A stretch of DNA of 42,499 bases from Verrucomicrobia subdivision 6 bacterium (GTDB taxonomy: Bacteria; Verrucomicrobiota; Verrucomicrobiia; Methylacidiphilales; Verrucolacustridaceae). Position numbers and translations under genes: made by a program. The notes beneath the pieces were generated by a model. It searched no databases. It saw nothing but the letters and a program-made list of their open reading frames with translations, and was not told where the DNA came from. This document shows positions 8,483 to 16,753 of the stretch, piece by piece. Position 1 is the stretch's first letter. Each line of letters begins with the position of its first letter. The stretch is taken from the NCBI GenBank assembly GCA_947441075.1, contig CANESK010000007.1, forward strand, positions 1-42,499, read 5' to 3'.

Positions 8483-9760
8483 ATGAAGGCGTCTGATCTG
8501 CGGGGAATTTTGACCTACATTCCGAGTTTTCGGGACAAGCTTTTCGTGCTTTGCGTAGACAGTGCTGTTTTGGAAGACGAGAGAGCGGCGAGTTTATTTT
8601 TAGATATTTCGGTTTTGCGGAGTTTGAATATTCGGGTGGTGCTAGTGCATGGAGCCAGTGCGCGGATTAAAAAGATGGCGGCGGAAATGAAGGTAAAGCC
8701 CTCGGATGTGGATGGTTTGGGGGTGACGGATCTGGATACTTTGCGGGTGGCCGAGCGGGCGGCGAATTCTTACAGTCACGATATTTTGCAGAACTTGGCG
8801 GATGCTGATCTGAAGGGGGCGGTGACAAATGCGGTGATAGCGCATCCTGCGGGCATTTTGGGTGGGGTAGATCAACTATGGACAGGAAGGGTGGAGCGGG
8901 TGGATACGCGGTTTTTGGAGACCCTGTTGGAGAATGGAATTATTCCGGTGATCCCGCCGATGGGAGTGGATGGGGATGGGCGGACGTATCGGGTGAACTC
9001 GGATGGAGTGGCTTTGGAGGTGGCGGAGGCTTTGAAGGCGGAGAAGTTGATTTTTCTGACGGGGAGTGGTTCTTTGCCAATGAAGGGAAAGGAGCCGGCT
9101 CAGTTATCGGTAGAGGAGGCGACGGAGTGGTTGAAAAAGAGAAAGGGCGAGATCAGTGGGGAGATGGCTTCGAAGTTGGAGCATGGGTTACGGGCCTGTA
9201 AGGAGGGGGTGAGTCGGGCGCATATTTTGGACGGTCGGGAGGACGAGGCTTTGTTAGAGGAGCTTTTCTCGAGTGAAGGGGTGGGGACGATGATCTATGC
9301 GGATGAGTACACGGAGATTCGGAAGGCGCTAAAAAAGGATGTGCGGTCGATTGTACGGTTGATTGGGAGTTCGGTGGCGGCAGAGGAGTTGGCTCGGAGA
9401 AATCGGACGGAGGTTTCTGCGGCGATTGCGGACTACAGCGTCTTTGAAATTGATGGCAACATGGTGGGATGCGTGGCGGTGCATCCTCTTGAGGGCAAGA
9501 CGGCGGAGATGGCTTGTCTCTTTGTAGCGCCTGGGCATGAGAACATCGGGATTGGTCGGAAATTAATGCTTTATGCGGAGAATCGGGCGAAGGAGTTGGG
9601 GATGAAGCGGTTGTTGGCTTTATCTACGCAGGCCTTTAATTATCTACAGAGTAAGGGCGGTTTTGTGGAGGGGGCGGCAGAGATGTTGCCGGGGGAGAGG
9701 AAAGCGACCTATGAGGCGAGCGGGCGGAATTCGAAGATTCTTTGTAAAGACTTGAGTTAA
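8483..9760 (+). CDS. argA: N-acetylglutamate synthase (AAK kinase-like + GNAT), ArgA type
   Basis: 'FRDKLFVLCVDSAVLEDERAASLFLDISVLRSLNIRVVLVHGA', 'GRVERVDTRFLETLLENGIIPVIPPMGVDGDGRTYRVNSDGVALEVA', and C-terminal GNAT 'CLFVAPGHENIGIGRKLMLYAENRAKELGMKRLLALS'. Confidence 0.88.
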   Translation: MKASDLRGILTYIPSFRDKLFVLCVDSAVLEDERAASLFLDISVLRSLNIRVVLVHGASARIKKMAAEMKVKPSDVDGLGVTDLDTLRVAERAANSYSHDILQNLADADLKGAVTNAVIAHPAGILGGVDQLWTGRVERVDTRFLETLLENGIIPVIPPMGVDGDGRTYRVNSDGVALEVAEALKAEKLIFLTGSGSLPMKGKEPAQLSVEEATEWLKKRKGEISGEMASKLEHGLRACKEGVSRAHILDGREDEALLEELFSSEGVGTMIYADEYTEIRKALKKDVRSIVRLIGSSVAAEELARRNRTEVSAAIADYSVFEIDGNMVGCVAVHPLEGKTAEMACLFVAPGHENIGIGRKLMLYAENRAKELGMKRLLALSTQAFNYLQSKGGFVEGAAEMLPGERKATYEASGRNSKILCKDLS

Positions 9761-10107
9761 GCTGGGGTTGCCTTGAAGAGGGCGAGAAGAGTGATGCCGA
9801 TGAGAATAAAGATAATCCCAAAAATCTGAGGGAGGGCGAGTTGGCGGAGTTCATGGCGAAAGGTGATACCGATGAGAATAGGACCAGCAACGATGAGGCT
9901 ATTGGTTAGACTGGAGGCGCGGGCTAGACCGAAGTGGCTGCCAATGTAACCGAAGGAGAGAAAGACGAGTGGGGAAAGAGCAATGGTGGCGATCAGGAGG
10001 GAAGTTTGTTTACGTTCCCACCAGAGCGTGCCGAGGGTATCGGTGAGGGTGCTGAGGATGGTGCAAACGAGGATGGCGGTCCAAGGGGAGAGGAGTAGAT
10101 TTCTCAT
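9757..10107 (-). CDS. Small multi-TM protein, DMT/EamA-half or SMR-like transporter
   Basis: 116 aa with four hydrophobic segments ('WTAILVCTILSTLTDTLGTLWW', 'LLIATIALSPLVFLSFGYIGSHFG', 'SLTNSLIVAGPILIGITF', 'IFGIIFILIGITLLALF'). Confidence 0.6.
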   Translation of the reverse strand: MRNLLLSPWTAILVCTILSTLTDTLGTLWWERKQTSLLIATIALSPLVFLSFGYIGSHFGLARASSLTNSLIVAGPILIGITFRHELRQLALPQIFGIIFILIGITLLALFKATPA

Positions 10108-10154
10108 CCCTCTAGGTTAAGTCAATTTTGGCTAAACGAGAAGTAGAGTCCTAC

Positions 10155-10499
10155 TTATCCTGGGGGCCAAGAGAGGGGGCGACCTCCGAGGAGATGGAGG
10201 TGAAGGTGGGGGATGGTTTCTCCGCCATCGGGGCCGTTATTGATGACGAGGCGGTAGCCGGTTTTTTCAAGTTGGCATTGACGAGCGACCCGCTGAGCGG
10301 CGACGAAGAGATGAGTGAAGAGGGGATGATCCTCGGGAGGGACGGTGCCGTGGCGGGTGTGATGTTTTTTTGGGATGATAAGAATGTGAACGGGGGCTTG
10401 GGGGGCGAGATCACGAAAGGCGAGGACGTGATCATCCTCGTAAAGAATATCGGCGGGGAGTTCGCGGTCGACGATGCGTTCGAAGATGGTTTTGGCCAT
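10155..10499 (-). CDS. HIT family (histidine triad, HINT-like) nucleotide-binding protein
   Basis: 'TIFERIVDRELPADILYEDDHVLAFRDLAPQAPVHILIIPKKH' plus triad 'IPHLHLHLLGGRPLSWPPG'. Confidence 0.95.
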   Translation of the reverse strand: MAKTIFERIVDRELPADILYEDDHVLAFRDLAPQAPVHILIIPKKHHTRHGTVPPEDHPLFTHLFVAAQRVARQCQLEKTGYRLVINNGPDGGETIPHLHLHLLGGRPLSWPPG

Positions 10500-10507
10500 C
10501 GGGCCAG

Positions 10508-11068
10508 TTACCAGATCGTGAGTTCGAGAAGGGAAGGGCTAAGGGTACGGGCGCGGGCTCGGATAAAGTGAACAATGTCATCGCTGAGACGTTGGCATGA
10601 TGTACGCCAGGAGGCTGAACCGGTGAGGGAGAGGACGCAGGAGCGCAGTCCTTCAAGGCGAAGGACAGAGGCTAGGGAGGAGATTTTTTCATCCACAAGA
10701 TTAGCGAGGTGATGATAGAAGAGGATTTCAAGTGGGGCTTCCTTAGCGAGAGCAGCGAGATTGATGGATGGAGAGGAGGAGACGAGTTCGAAATGGCGGG
10801 CAATGGCGGGGCATCCAATACCGGTAAGGGAGCGGCGGAGGATGAGTTCTAGGGTGGCGCGTTCGATATGGGGGCGGGCGAAGTCGTGGCGCAGGTAGTG
10901 AAGAATGGCGCGGGCGACATCGGTGGCGAGGGGCCACTCTTCGTGGCCTGCGCGGATGGCAGCCTTCTCAAGCGAGAGAACTAGCCAAGTCTCGTTGAGA
11001 CGAGTCGGGGAAGCGCCTGGGATGGCCACCAGAGGCAGGGTTTCGAGGATGGGATCTTTAGCGAGCAC
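10508..11068 (-). CDS. Conserved-looking hypothetical protein, N-terminal half resembling a diverged ATP-cone
   Basis: 186-aa ORF overlapping the nrdR 3' end by 11 bp and ending 8 bp before the HIT gene. 'NETWLVLSLEKAAIRAG...VARAILHYLRHDF...IERATLELILRRSLTGIGCPAIARHFEL' aligns by eye with the NrdR ATP-cone. Confidence 0.65.
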   Translation of the reverse strand: MLAKDPILETLPLVAIPGASPTRLNETWLVLSLEKAAIRAGHEEWPLATDVARAILHYLRHDFARPHIERATLELILRRSLTGIGCPAIARHFELVSSSPSINLAALAKEAPLEILFYHHLANLVDEKISSLASVLRLEGLRSCVLSLTGSASWRTSCQRLSDDIVHFIRARARTLSPSLLELTIW

Positions 11069-11510
11069 CTAGATTTTTTACTTCACTGACAAAGTCGCGA
11101 GCATCACGGAATTGGCGGTAGACGGAGGCAAAGCGGACATAGGCGACGTCGTCCATTTTTTTGAGGCACTCCATAATCTTTTCGCCGATGGCGGTGGTGG
11201 GGATTTCACGCCCATACTTTTGTTCGAGCTCCTCCATTACTTTATCAACTGTTTTTTCGATGAGTTCGGGACTGACAGGGCGTTTCTCACATGCTTTTTG
11301 GAAGCCGAGAACGAGTTTACGACGATCGAAAGGTTCGTAACGTCCATCGCGTTTGACGGCTCGAAGATCTTCACGTTCAATCTCTTCGTAGGTGGTAAAG
11401 CGGTAGTTACAGGATAGGCATTCGCGGCGTCGGCGGACGACGGCGCCATCCTTCCATGGCCGTGAATCGATCACCTTATCTTCTTCAACATTACATTTTG
11501 GACATTTCAT
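11058..11510 (-). CDS. nrdR: Transcriptional repressor NrdR
   Basis: Zn ribbon 'MKCPKCNVEEDKVIDSRPWKDGAVVRRRRECLSCNYRFTTYEEIE' followed by ATP-cone 'AVKRDGRYEPFDRRKLVLGFQKACEKRPVS...VYRQFRDARDF'. Confidence 0.97.
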   Translation of the reverse strand: MKCPKCNVEEDKVIDSRPWKDGAVVRRRRECLSCNYRFTTYEEIEREDLRAVKRDGRYEPFDRRKLVLGFQKACEKRPVSPELIEKTVDKVMEELEQKYGREIPTTAIGEKIMECLKKMDDVAYVRFASVYRQFRDARDFVSEVKNLGAR

Positions 11511-11678
11511 ACTACTCCTTGTGTTGCGTTGAAACTACAAGTAGGTGGGGTGGGGTCAATTAAAATTTTTACATAAAAACTTGTTTATATGTATAAATCA
11601 AATTCAGAATTTTCTATCCGGAGTAACGCGTTTTTATAGCTGGGTGTTGAAGGCTGAGCGAAAGCGGGTTGAGGAAAG

Positions 11679-11702
11679 ATAGGCAACCAGGGAGGTTGCT
11701 AT
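11679..11702 (-). terminator. Hairpin downstream of the PEP-CTERM gene; weak intrinsic-terminator candidate
   Basis: ATAG(G)CAACC-AGGGA-GGTTGCTAT pairs with one bulged G, 17 bp past the minus-strand stop. Only a short T-rich stretch (CTTTCC) follows on the minus strand. Confidence 0.3.
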
Positions 11703-11719
11703 GGGGCGGGGCGGTGAAG

Positions 11720-12604
11720 CTAAACCGAGGGAGTGCGGCGGCGACGGAGGAATGCGCCGATAGTGAGTGAAACAAGGACGAGTGAACCGGTGGTGGGTTC
11801 GGGTATGGTCAAGACCGTTGCATTTAGCATCATAGTGCCGTTCCAGACGGAGTTGTCACCCGATGCGAAGGTATCGGCAGCTGTGCCACCTTCCCAACTA
11901 TTGTCGAACTTGATCGGTTGAATGAAATTATCTGGCGCTGTAAAGAGAACATCACCTGGACGGTTCTGGGTGCCGAACCAGACTGCGTAGCTTGCGCCGC
12001 TTTTGACAGCCCAAGTATTGTTGGTGGTGGAGTCGAAAAGTTCAACGGGCGCGGTAAAGGAGAAGCCCGCTAAGTCGGAGCCAGAACGAATTCGAGAGTT
12101 CTCGTTGGTGGTGTACCACTGGATAGAGTAGCCGTAGGTGGTGGAGCCTGGAGTAAGACCCGCGTTGTTTTGATTCATGCTAACGACTTTGTAGTTCCAC
12201 CCTGCTCCTGCAGTGGCGGAGAGGACGGAGGCATCGTTCGAAGGATTTAGTTTGAGTTGCTGCCCCCAACTGGAGGCGTTGGCGTAATTTGAATAAAGGA
12301 AGATATTAAAGGAGGCGAGACCCTCTCCTGCGGAAAGACCGTTGGCCCAGCGGTCGTAATTTATGTAGGAGTTTGGCGAGGTGTAGGTTGCGGCCGAGTT
12401 AGCTGAATTTACGTTATAGACATCTTGGGCCACGACTTTTTGGTTGCCCGCTGCTTTGGAAGTGCCCCGAGAAATGGGTGAGGAAATCAGTCCACCGGCA
12501 TTGAAATCAAAGCGAGCATAACTGGTGACATCCGCGAAAGATGAGCTCCCCATGGCTACAAATAACAAAATGGGGAAGTGATGAAGGGACCGTACGGCTT
12601 TCAA
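11720..12604 (-). CDS. PEP-CTERM sorting-domain secreted protein
   Basis: Signal-peptide-like N-terminus 'FPILLFVAMGSSSFA'. C-terminal 'IPEPTTGSLVLVSLTIGAFLRRRRTPSV' has the PEP motif, TM segment and Arg cluster. Confidence 0.88.
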   Translation of the reverse strand: MKAVRSLHHFPILLFVAMGSSSFADVTSYARFDFNAGGLISSPISRGTSKAAGNQKVVAQDVYNVNSANSAATYTSPNSYINYDRWANGLSAGEGLASFNIFLYSNYANASSWGQQLKLNPSNDASVLSATAGAGWNYKVVSMNQNNAGLTPGSTTYGYSIQWYTTNENSRIRSGSDLAGFSFTAPVELFDSTTNNTWAVKSGASYAVWFGTQNRPGDVLFTAPDNFIQPIKFDNSWEGGTAADTFASGDNSVWNGTMMLNATVLTIPEPTTGSLVLVSLTIGAFLRRRRTPSV

Positions 12605-12752
12605 TATATGTTTAATAGAGCAGATAATTCCCAGAAAGCAAGGAAAATCTTTTTTGTATGTGACAATTTGGAGACAGAACTAATAACTGCAAGAGCCTAG
12701 CCATCAGAGGTTAAAGATATTAAAAGTAAGTGTATAAATACAATTTATATAT

Positions 12753-12896
12753 TTAAAGTTTAGGGAGTTGGGAGTTTTCTGGAAAACGGTTGTGGCGAAG
12801 GCCTTCTGAAATAATTAGCCAGATGACAATGCCACCACAAAGTGCGAAGGCACCTAAGATAAAAATAAGGCCTAAGCCAGTGTGTCCTTCGTCCAT
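12753..12896 (-). CDS. 47-aa small single-TM protein (below the supplied ORF size cutoff)
   Basis: My translation of the minus strand gives MDEGHTGLGLIFILGAFALCGGIVIWLIISEGLRHNRFPENSQLPKL-stop, with one clear hydrophobic helix flanked by polar ends. Confidence 0.5.
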   Translation of the reverse strand: MDEGHTGLGLIFILGAFALCGGIVIWLIISEGLRHNRFPENSQLPKL

Positions 12897-13213
12897 AAAG
12901 TTACTTTAGCGGACAATGGGGGGATTGTCATCTCTCGATTCAGAGAATAATGGCGCCGAGCACTTGGATTTGAGGGGTGCAGTAGGCTTAGTAGCTGGAC
13001 TGATATTTTATTTCAGATTCCACGGGGAGTTGCAGGGTGGTGGCCCACTCCTTGGCGGAGGTCTTTTCCCAAGTGGTCGGAGGAAGGAGGAGAAATCCAA
13101 AACCAAGGGAGGGAGATTGAGAGAAATCGCGGAAGGAGGGCTGGAGAGAATAAAGGCGAATGGCAAATGCGGTGAGGTTTGTCAGCGGGGTCGATCTGGG
13201 GCAAAATCTGGCT

Positions 13214-14137
13214 ATGACTCCTTTGCAGGAAAAATTTGTTCGCTTAAAGAAAGAGAGGGAGGCGGTAGTTTTGGCCCACAATTATCAGCCGCGGGAAATT
13301 CAGGAGGTGGCGGACTATGTAGGAGATTCGCTGGGGCTGAGTTACGAGGCGCAAAAGGCGAAGGGAAAATGCATTCTTTTTTGCGGGGTTCACTTTATGG
13401 CGGAGACAGCCAAGATTGTTAATCCAGAGAAGAAGGTCCTCATGCCTGATCTGAATGCGGGCTGTTCTTTGGCGGATTCTTGTCCCGCAGACAAGCTACG
13501 GGCCTACCTTGAGGAGAATCCTGGTCTCTACGTTGTTTCCTATGTGAACTGCACGGCGGCGGTGAAAGCGCAGAGCGATGTGATCTGCACCTCGGGCAAT
13601 GCGGAACGGATCGTGCAGAGAGTGCCAGCGGACCGAGAGATTCTTTTTCTACCCGATCGGAATTTGGGGGATTGGGTGATCCAGAAAACGGGTCGGTCGA
13701 TGCGGTTATGGGATGGGGATTGTTACGTGCACATGGAGTTTACGGCGTCTTCGATTGATAGGATGAGGCAAGAACATCCTGAGGCGCTAGTGGTGGCCCA
13801 CCCAGAGTGCACTCGGGCGGTGAGGGCTTTGGCGGATGAGGTGTGTTCGACCGAAAAGATGGTCGGGTACTGTCGCAATTCTTCGGTCCGTGCCTTTATT
13901 GTGGTGACAGAGGAGGGAATGTTGCATCGATTGCGCAGGGAGATGCCGGACAAGGAGTTTTTGGCGGGACCAACCGATCGCTGCGCTTGTGCAGAGTGTC
14001 GCTATATGAAGATGAATACATTGGAAAAGGCGTTAGGTGCCTTGGAAAACTTGGCGCCAGAGGTGAGTTTGAGTAAAGAAACAATCGAGAAAGCCAGATT
14101 ACCGATTGAGAGGATGCTGGAGTGGAGTCGTAACTAG
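13214..14137 (+). CDS. nadA: Quinolinate synthase A
   Basis: 'AVVLAHNYQPREIQEVADYVGDSLGLS', 'GVHFMAETAKIVNPEKKVLMPDLNAGCSLADSCPADKL', 'YVNCTAAVKAQSDVICTSGNA', 'CACAECRYMKMNTLEKAL'. The start at 13214 (MTPLQEKF) is more NadA-like than 13160. Confidence 0.96.
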   Translation: MTPLQEKFVRLKKEREAVVLAHNYQPREIQEVADYVGDSLGLSYEAQKAKGKCILFCGVHFMAETAKIVNPEKKVLMPDLNAGCSLADSCPADKLRAYLEENPGLYVVSYVNCTAAVKAQSDVICTSGNAERIVQRVPADREILFLPDRNLGDWVIQKTGRSMRLWDGDCYVHMEFTASSIDRMRQEHPEALVVAHPECTRAVRALADEVCSTEKMVGYCRNSSVRAFIVVTEEGMLHRLRREMPDKEFLAGPTDRCACAECRYMKMNTLEKALGALENLAPEVSLSKETIEKARLPIERMLEWSRN

Positions 14138-14238
14138 TTTATAATAAGAATTATGCGTTAATAATTCCGATAGGGAATATGCGGAAGGATTTCGCTGGGC
14201 AGATGGGGGAATTTAGCTAGTACTTTTTACGTAATCTC

Positions 14239-16719
14239 ATGAAAATAAACGCTTCATGGAGGGTTGTTTTCTGTGCCCTGATCCTGTCCTTGGCTCCGGT
14301 GGGGTGGGTTGTTGCACAGACCCAAGAGAGCCCCGAATCGGTAGAGCCACCGCTACAGATTACTTCGGATGGGGCGAATCGTTACGAGGGAGGAATTTAC
14401 TACGCGAAAGACAACGTAGTGGTGACCTACGGCGGGGACCTTCTGATGGCAGATGAAGTCCATTTCAATCCCAAAAGTAAAGAGGCCACAGCCAAAGGGA
14501 ACGTGCGGTTGTATATGACGGGGCAGATGTATCGAGGGGATCTGCTTACCTATAATTTTCGTACAAAAAAAATGCTCTCAGAAAAATTTCGTTTTTTAGA
14601 GGGGAAAATGATGGTGGAGGGTGATTCGATCAACACCCCCGAACTGGGCCACTACGAAATTGGAGATGGCATTTATAGTACCGACAACCGGGAAACACCC
14701 GGATGGAAAACAAAGGCATCCTCCCTCAGTATTTATCCAAAGGACAAAACCATTGTGGAAAATTCGGTGGGGTACTTCGGGGATGTGCCCTTTTTCTACT
14801 TTCCATCCCTGGCTCTTTACGAAAGAGACATGGGGGATTCTCCCGACATCTCCTTCGGTTCAGTCACCCGTCTCGGAACCTATGTCATCGGCACCTACCG
14901 CTTTGCCATCACCGACAAACTCAAGGGTGGGGTGACGGTAGCTAACTATGGCCGGCGAGGTTGGGCGGGAGGCGCGGAAGCATCGTACATCACTCCAAGT
15001 AAAAACTCGGATCATCCGGTGACTGAAGTTGCACTCCGTGGCTGGTATATTAACGATCGCGGTTACCAGATTTATGAAGGAGACAGCGAGCGTCCATTAG
15101 CGGCAGCTCCGCCCCGTGGCCGGTACTATTTTCCCTACAAACACAACACCACGATTCTCAAGGGGGGTAACCCAGTGGATGCAGACCGTGCCCCAGCCTT
15201 CGACACCCCCGCTCTGACTTCGAGATCCCACCTGAATGTTTTGAGCGATGCCTATGTGACCCAAGATTTCTTTGCGGATGAATACATGCGGGACCAGCAG
15301 CCCAACACTTATCTCGATGCAATGTATCAGGATGCTAATTTCACGGTGACGGCCAATGCTCGGACCCAGCTCAATAATCTATTCCAAACCCAGCAGCAGA
15401 AGCCCTCGGCTAAAATCGAATTTAAGCGCCAGTACATTCCAGGGACGTACGATGCAGAAGAACTGATTAAGGATCCCACCGCCAACCCTGGGTTGGCCTA
15501 CGAAGGGGAGTCGAGTGTGGGCTACCTCGGCACGCAGTGGAACCAAGTTTCTAATCAGACCGACTACACCGCAATCCGCTACGACACTTTTCATCAGCTG
15601 ATTTATCCCCGACAGTACTTCGATTGGCTGAATGTGGCGCCTCGTGCGGGAATTCGAGGAACGGTCTACACACGAAGCAACCTGACCCGAGATGGGGCCG
15701 TGCAGAATACATCTGGTGGACCGGGGTACGATGTGGGCAATAATCAAGCCCTCTCGGACACTTCGCTCTTGCGATATGTATTCAATTTTGGGATCGATGC
15801 CTCGACCAAGGCCTACGCAACTTGGACCGATATTAAAAACAAGGCATGGGCTATCGACGGCATCCGCCACGTCTTCGAGCCTTTCATCCAAGCGAGCTAT
15901 ATTCCACAGCCTAATGTTCGGCCAAACGAATTTGCTGGGTTCGATAATCGAGTGAATACAACCGAATCGCAGCCGCTCAATTCCTCCCTCTACAACTCGA
16001 TCGATTCGATCGACAAACTGCTAATCGTTCGGCCCGGAATGATGAATCGGATGATGACGAAAAGAGACGGTGCTCCGTATGAATTGGCCAACTGGAAAAT
16101 CTATACTGATTACCAGCCGATTCGGCCCGAGCTGACCAGCTTGAACTACGAAAGCGTGCAGGTTCCTGAAACAGTGCCCTCTGATTTGCCTGAACTGTAT
16201 AATGTGCTCAATGTCATGCCAGTGCCTTGGTGGACGGCGACGGTGGGAGCGACCACGGCGATTAGTGGCAATGGATTCAACTCGCTGAACCTTGGAAGTA
16301 TGTGGCAGGTGATGCCAGCCTTGCAGCTGGGGGGTAGTTACTCGTATCTGGAAAGCTTTTCCTATTTGGATGCTCTGAATAATGAGGTTTTGACCAATAC
16401 GCAGACCAGTTTAGTCAACGCGGTGGCGAGCTATCGGTTGAATGAAAGCTGGATGGTCAATGGGGGTTTGACCTACTCGGTTAATCCTGGCCTCTTGCAG
16501 CAGGTCAACCTTGGGGTCTATCGGGATATCGGAGCATGGATCGTGGGGGCGCAGGTTGGGAATCGTCAGAATGATGGAGCTCCATCCGAGTTTGTCGCTT
16601 TAGCTACGCTCACTTTAAAGGCGTTTCCTGATCTTCCCTTGGGATTCAATCAAAACCCGTCCAGTTCGGGGGTGGGCCTAGGGGGGAATCAGCAAGGGGT
16701 GGGAAGCACTTCTCCCTAG
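14239..16719 (+). CDS. lptD: LPS-assembly protein LptD (OstA-like)
   Basis: 826 aa with signal peptide 'VVFCALILSLAPVGWVVAQ', LptA-like N-domain 'LQITSDGANRYEGGIYYAKDNVVVTYGGDLLMADEVHFNPKSKEATAKGNVRLY', then a long beta-barrel-type body. Confidence 0.8.
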   Translation: MKINASWRVVFCALILSLAPVGWVVAQTQESPESVEPPLQITSDGANRYEGGIYYAKDNVVVTYGGDLLMADEVHFNPKSKEATAKGNVRLYMTGQMYRGDLLTYNFRTKKMLSEKFRFLEGKMMVEGDSINTPELGHYEIGDGIYSTDNRETPGWKTKASSLSIYPKDKTIVENSVGYFGDVPFFYFPSLALYERDMGDSPDISFGSVTRLGTYVIGTYRFAITDKLKGGVTVANYGRRGWAGGAEASYITPSKNSDHPVTEVALRGWYINDRGYQIYEGDSERPLAAAPPRGRYYFPYKHNTTILKGGNPVDADRAPAFDTPALTSRSHLNVLSDAYVTQDFFADEYMRDQQPNTYLDAMYQDANFTVTANARTQLNNLFQTQQQKPSAKIEFKRQYIPGTYDAEELIKDPTANPGLAYEGESSVGYLGTQWNQVSNQTDYTAIRYDTFHQLIYPRQYFDWLNVAPRAGIRGTVYTRSNLTRDGAVQNTSGGPGYDVGNNQALSDTSLLRYVFNFGIDASTKAYATWTDIKNKAWAIDGIRHVFEPFIQASYIPQPNVRPNEFAGFDNRVNTTESQPLNSSLYNSIDSIDKLLIVRPGMMNRMMTKRDGAPYELANWKIYTDYQPIRPELTSLNYESVQVPETVPSDLPELYNVLNVMPVPWWTATVGATTAISGNGFNSLNLGSMWQVMPALQLGGSYSYLESFSYLDALNNEVLTNTQTSLVNAVASYRLNESWMVNGGLTYSVNPGLLQQVNLGVYRDIGAWIVGAQVGNRQNDGAPSEFVALATLTLKAFPDLPLGFNQNPSSSGVGLGGNQQGVGSTSP

Positions 16720-16753
16720 CGGTGTTGGAGCTAGTTCCTTTAGAGTTTAGCGG

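Noticed and set aside
12916-13422. 168-aa plus-strand ORF before nadA
   Set aside because: Runs out of frame into nadA, Gly/Lys-rich with no motif; probably a composition artefact.
14148-14167. GAATTAT-GCGTTA-ATAATTC inverted repeat after nadA as terminator
   Set aside because: AT-rich 7-bp stem with no T tract downstream; too weak to call.
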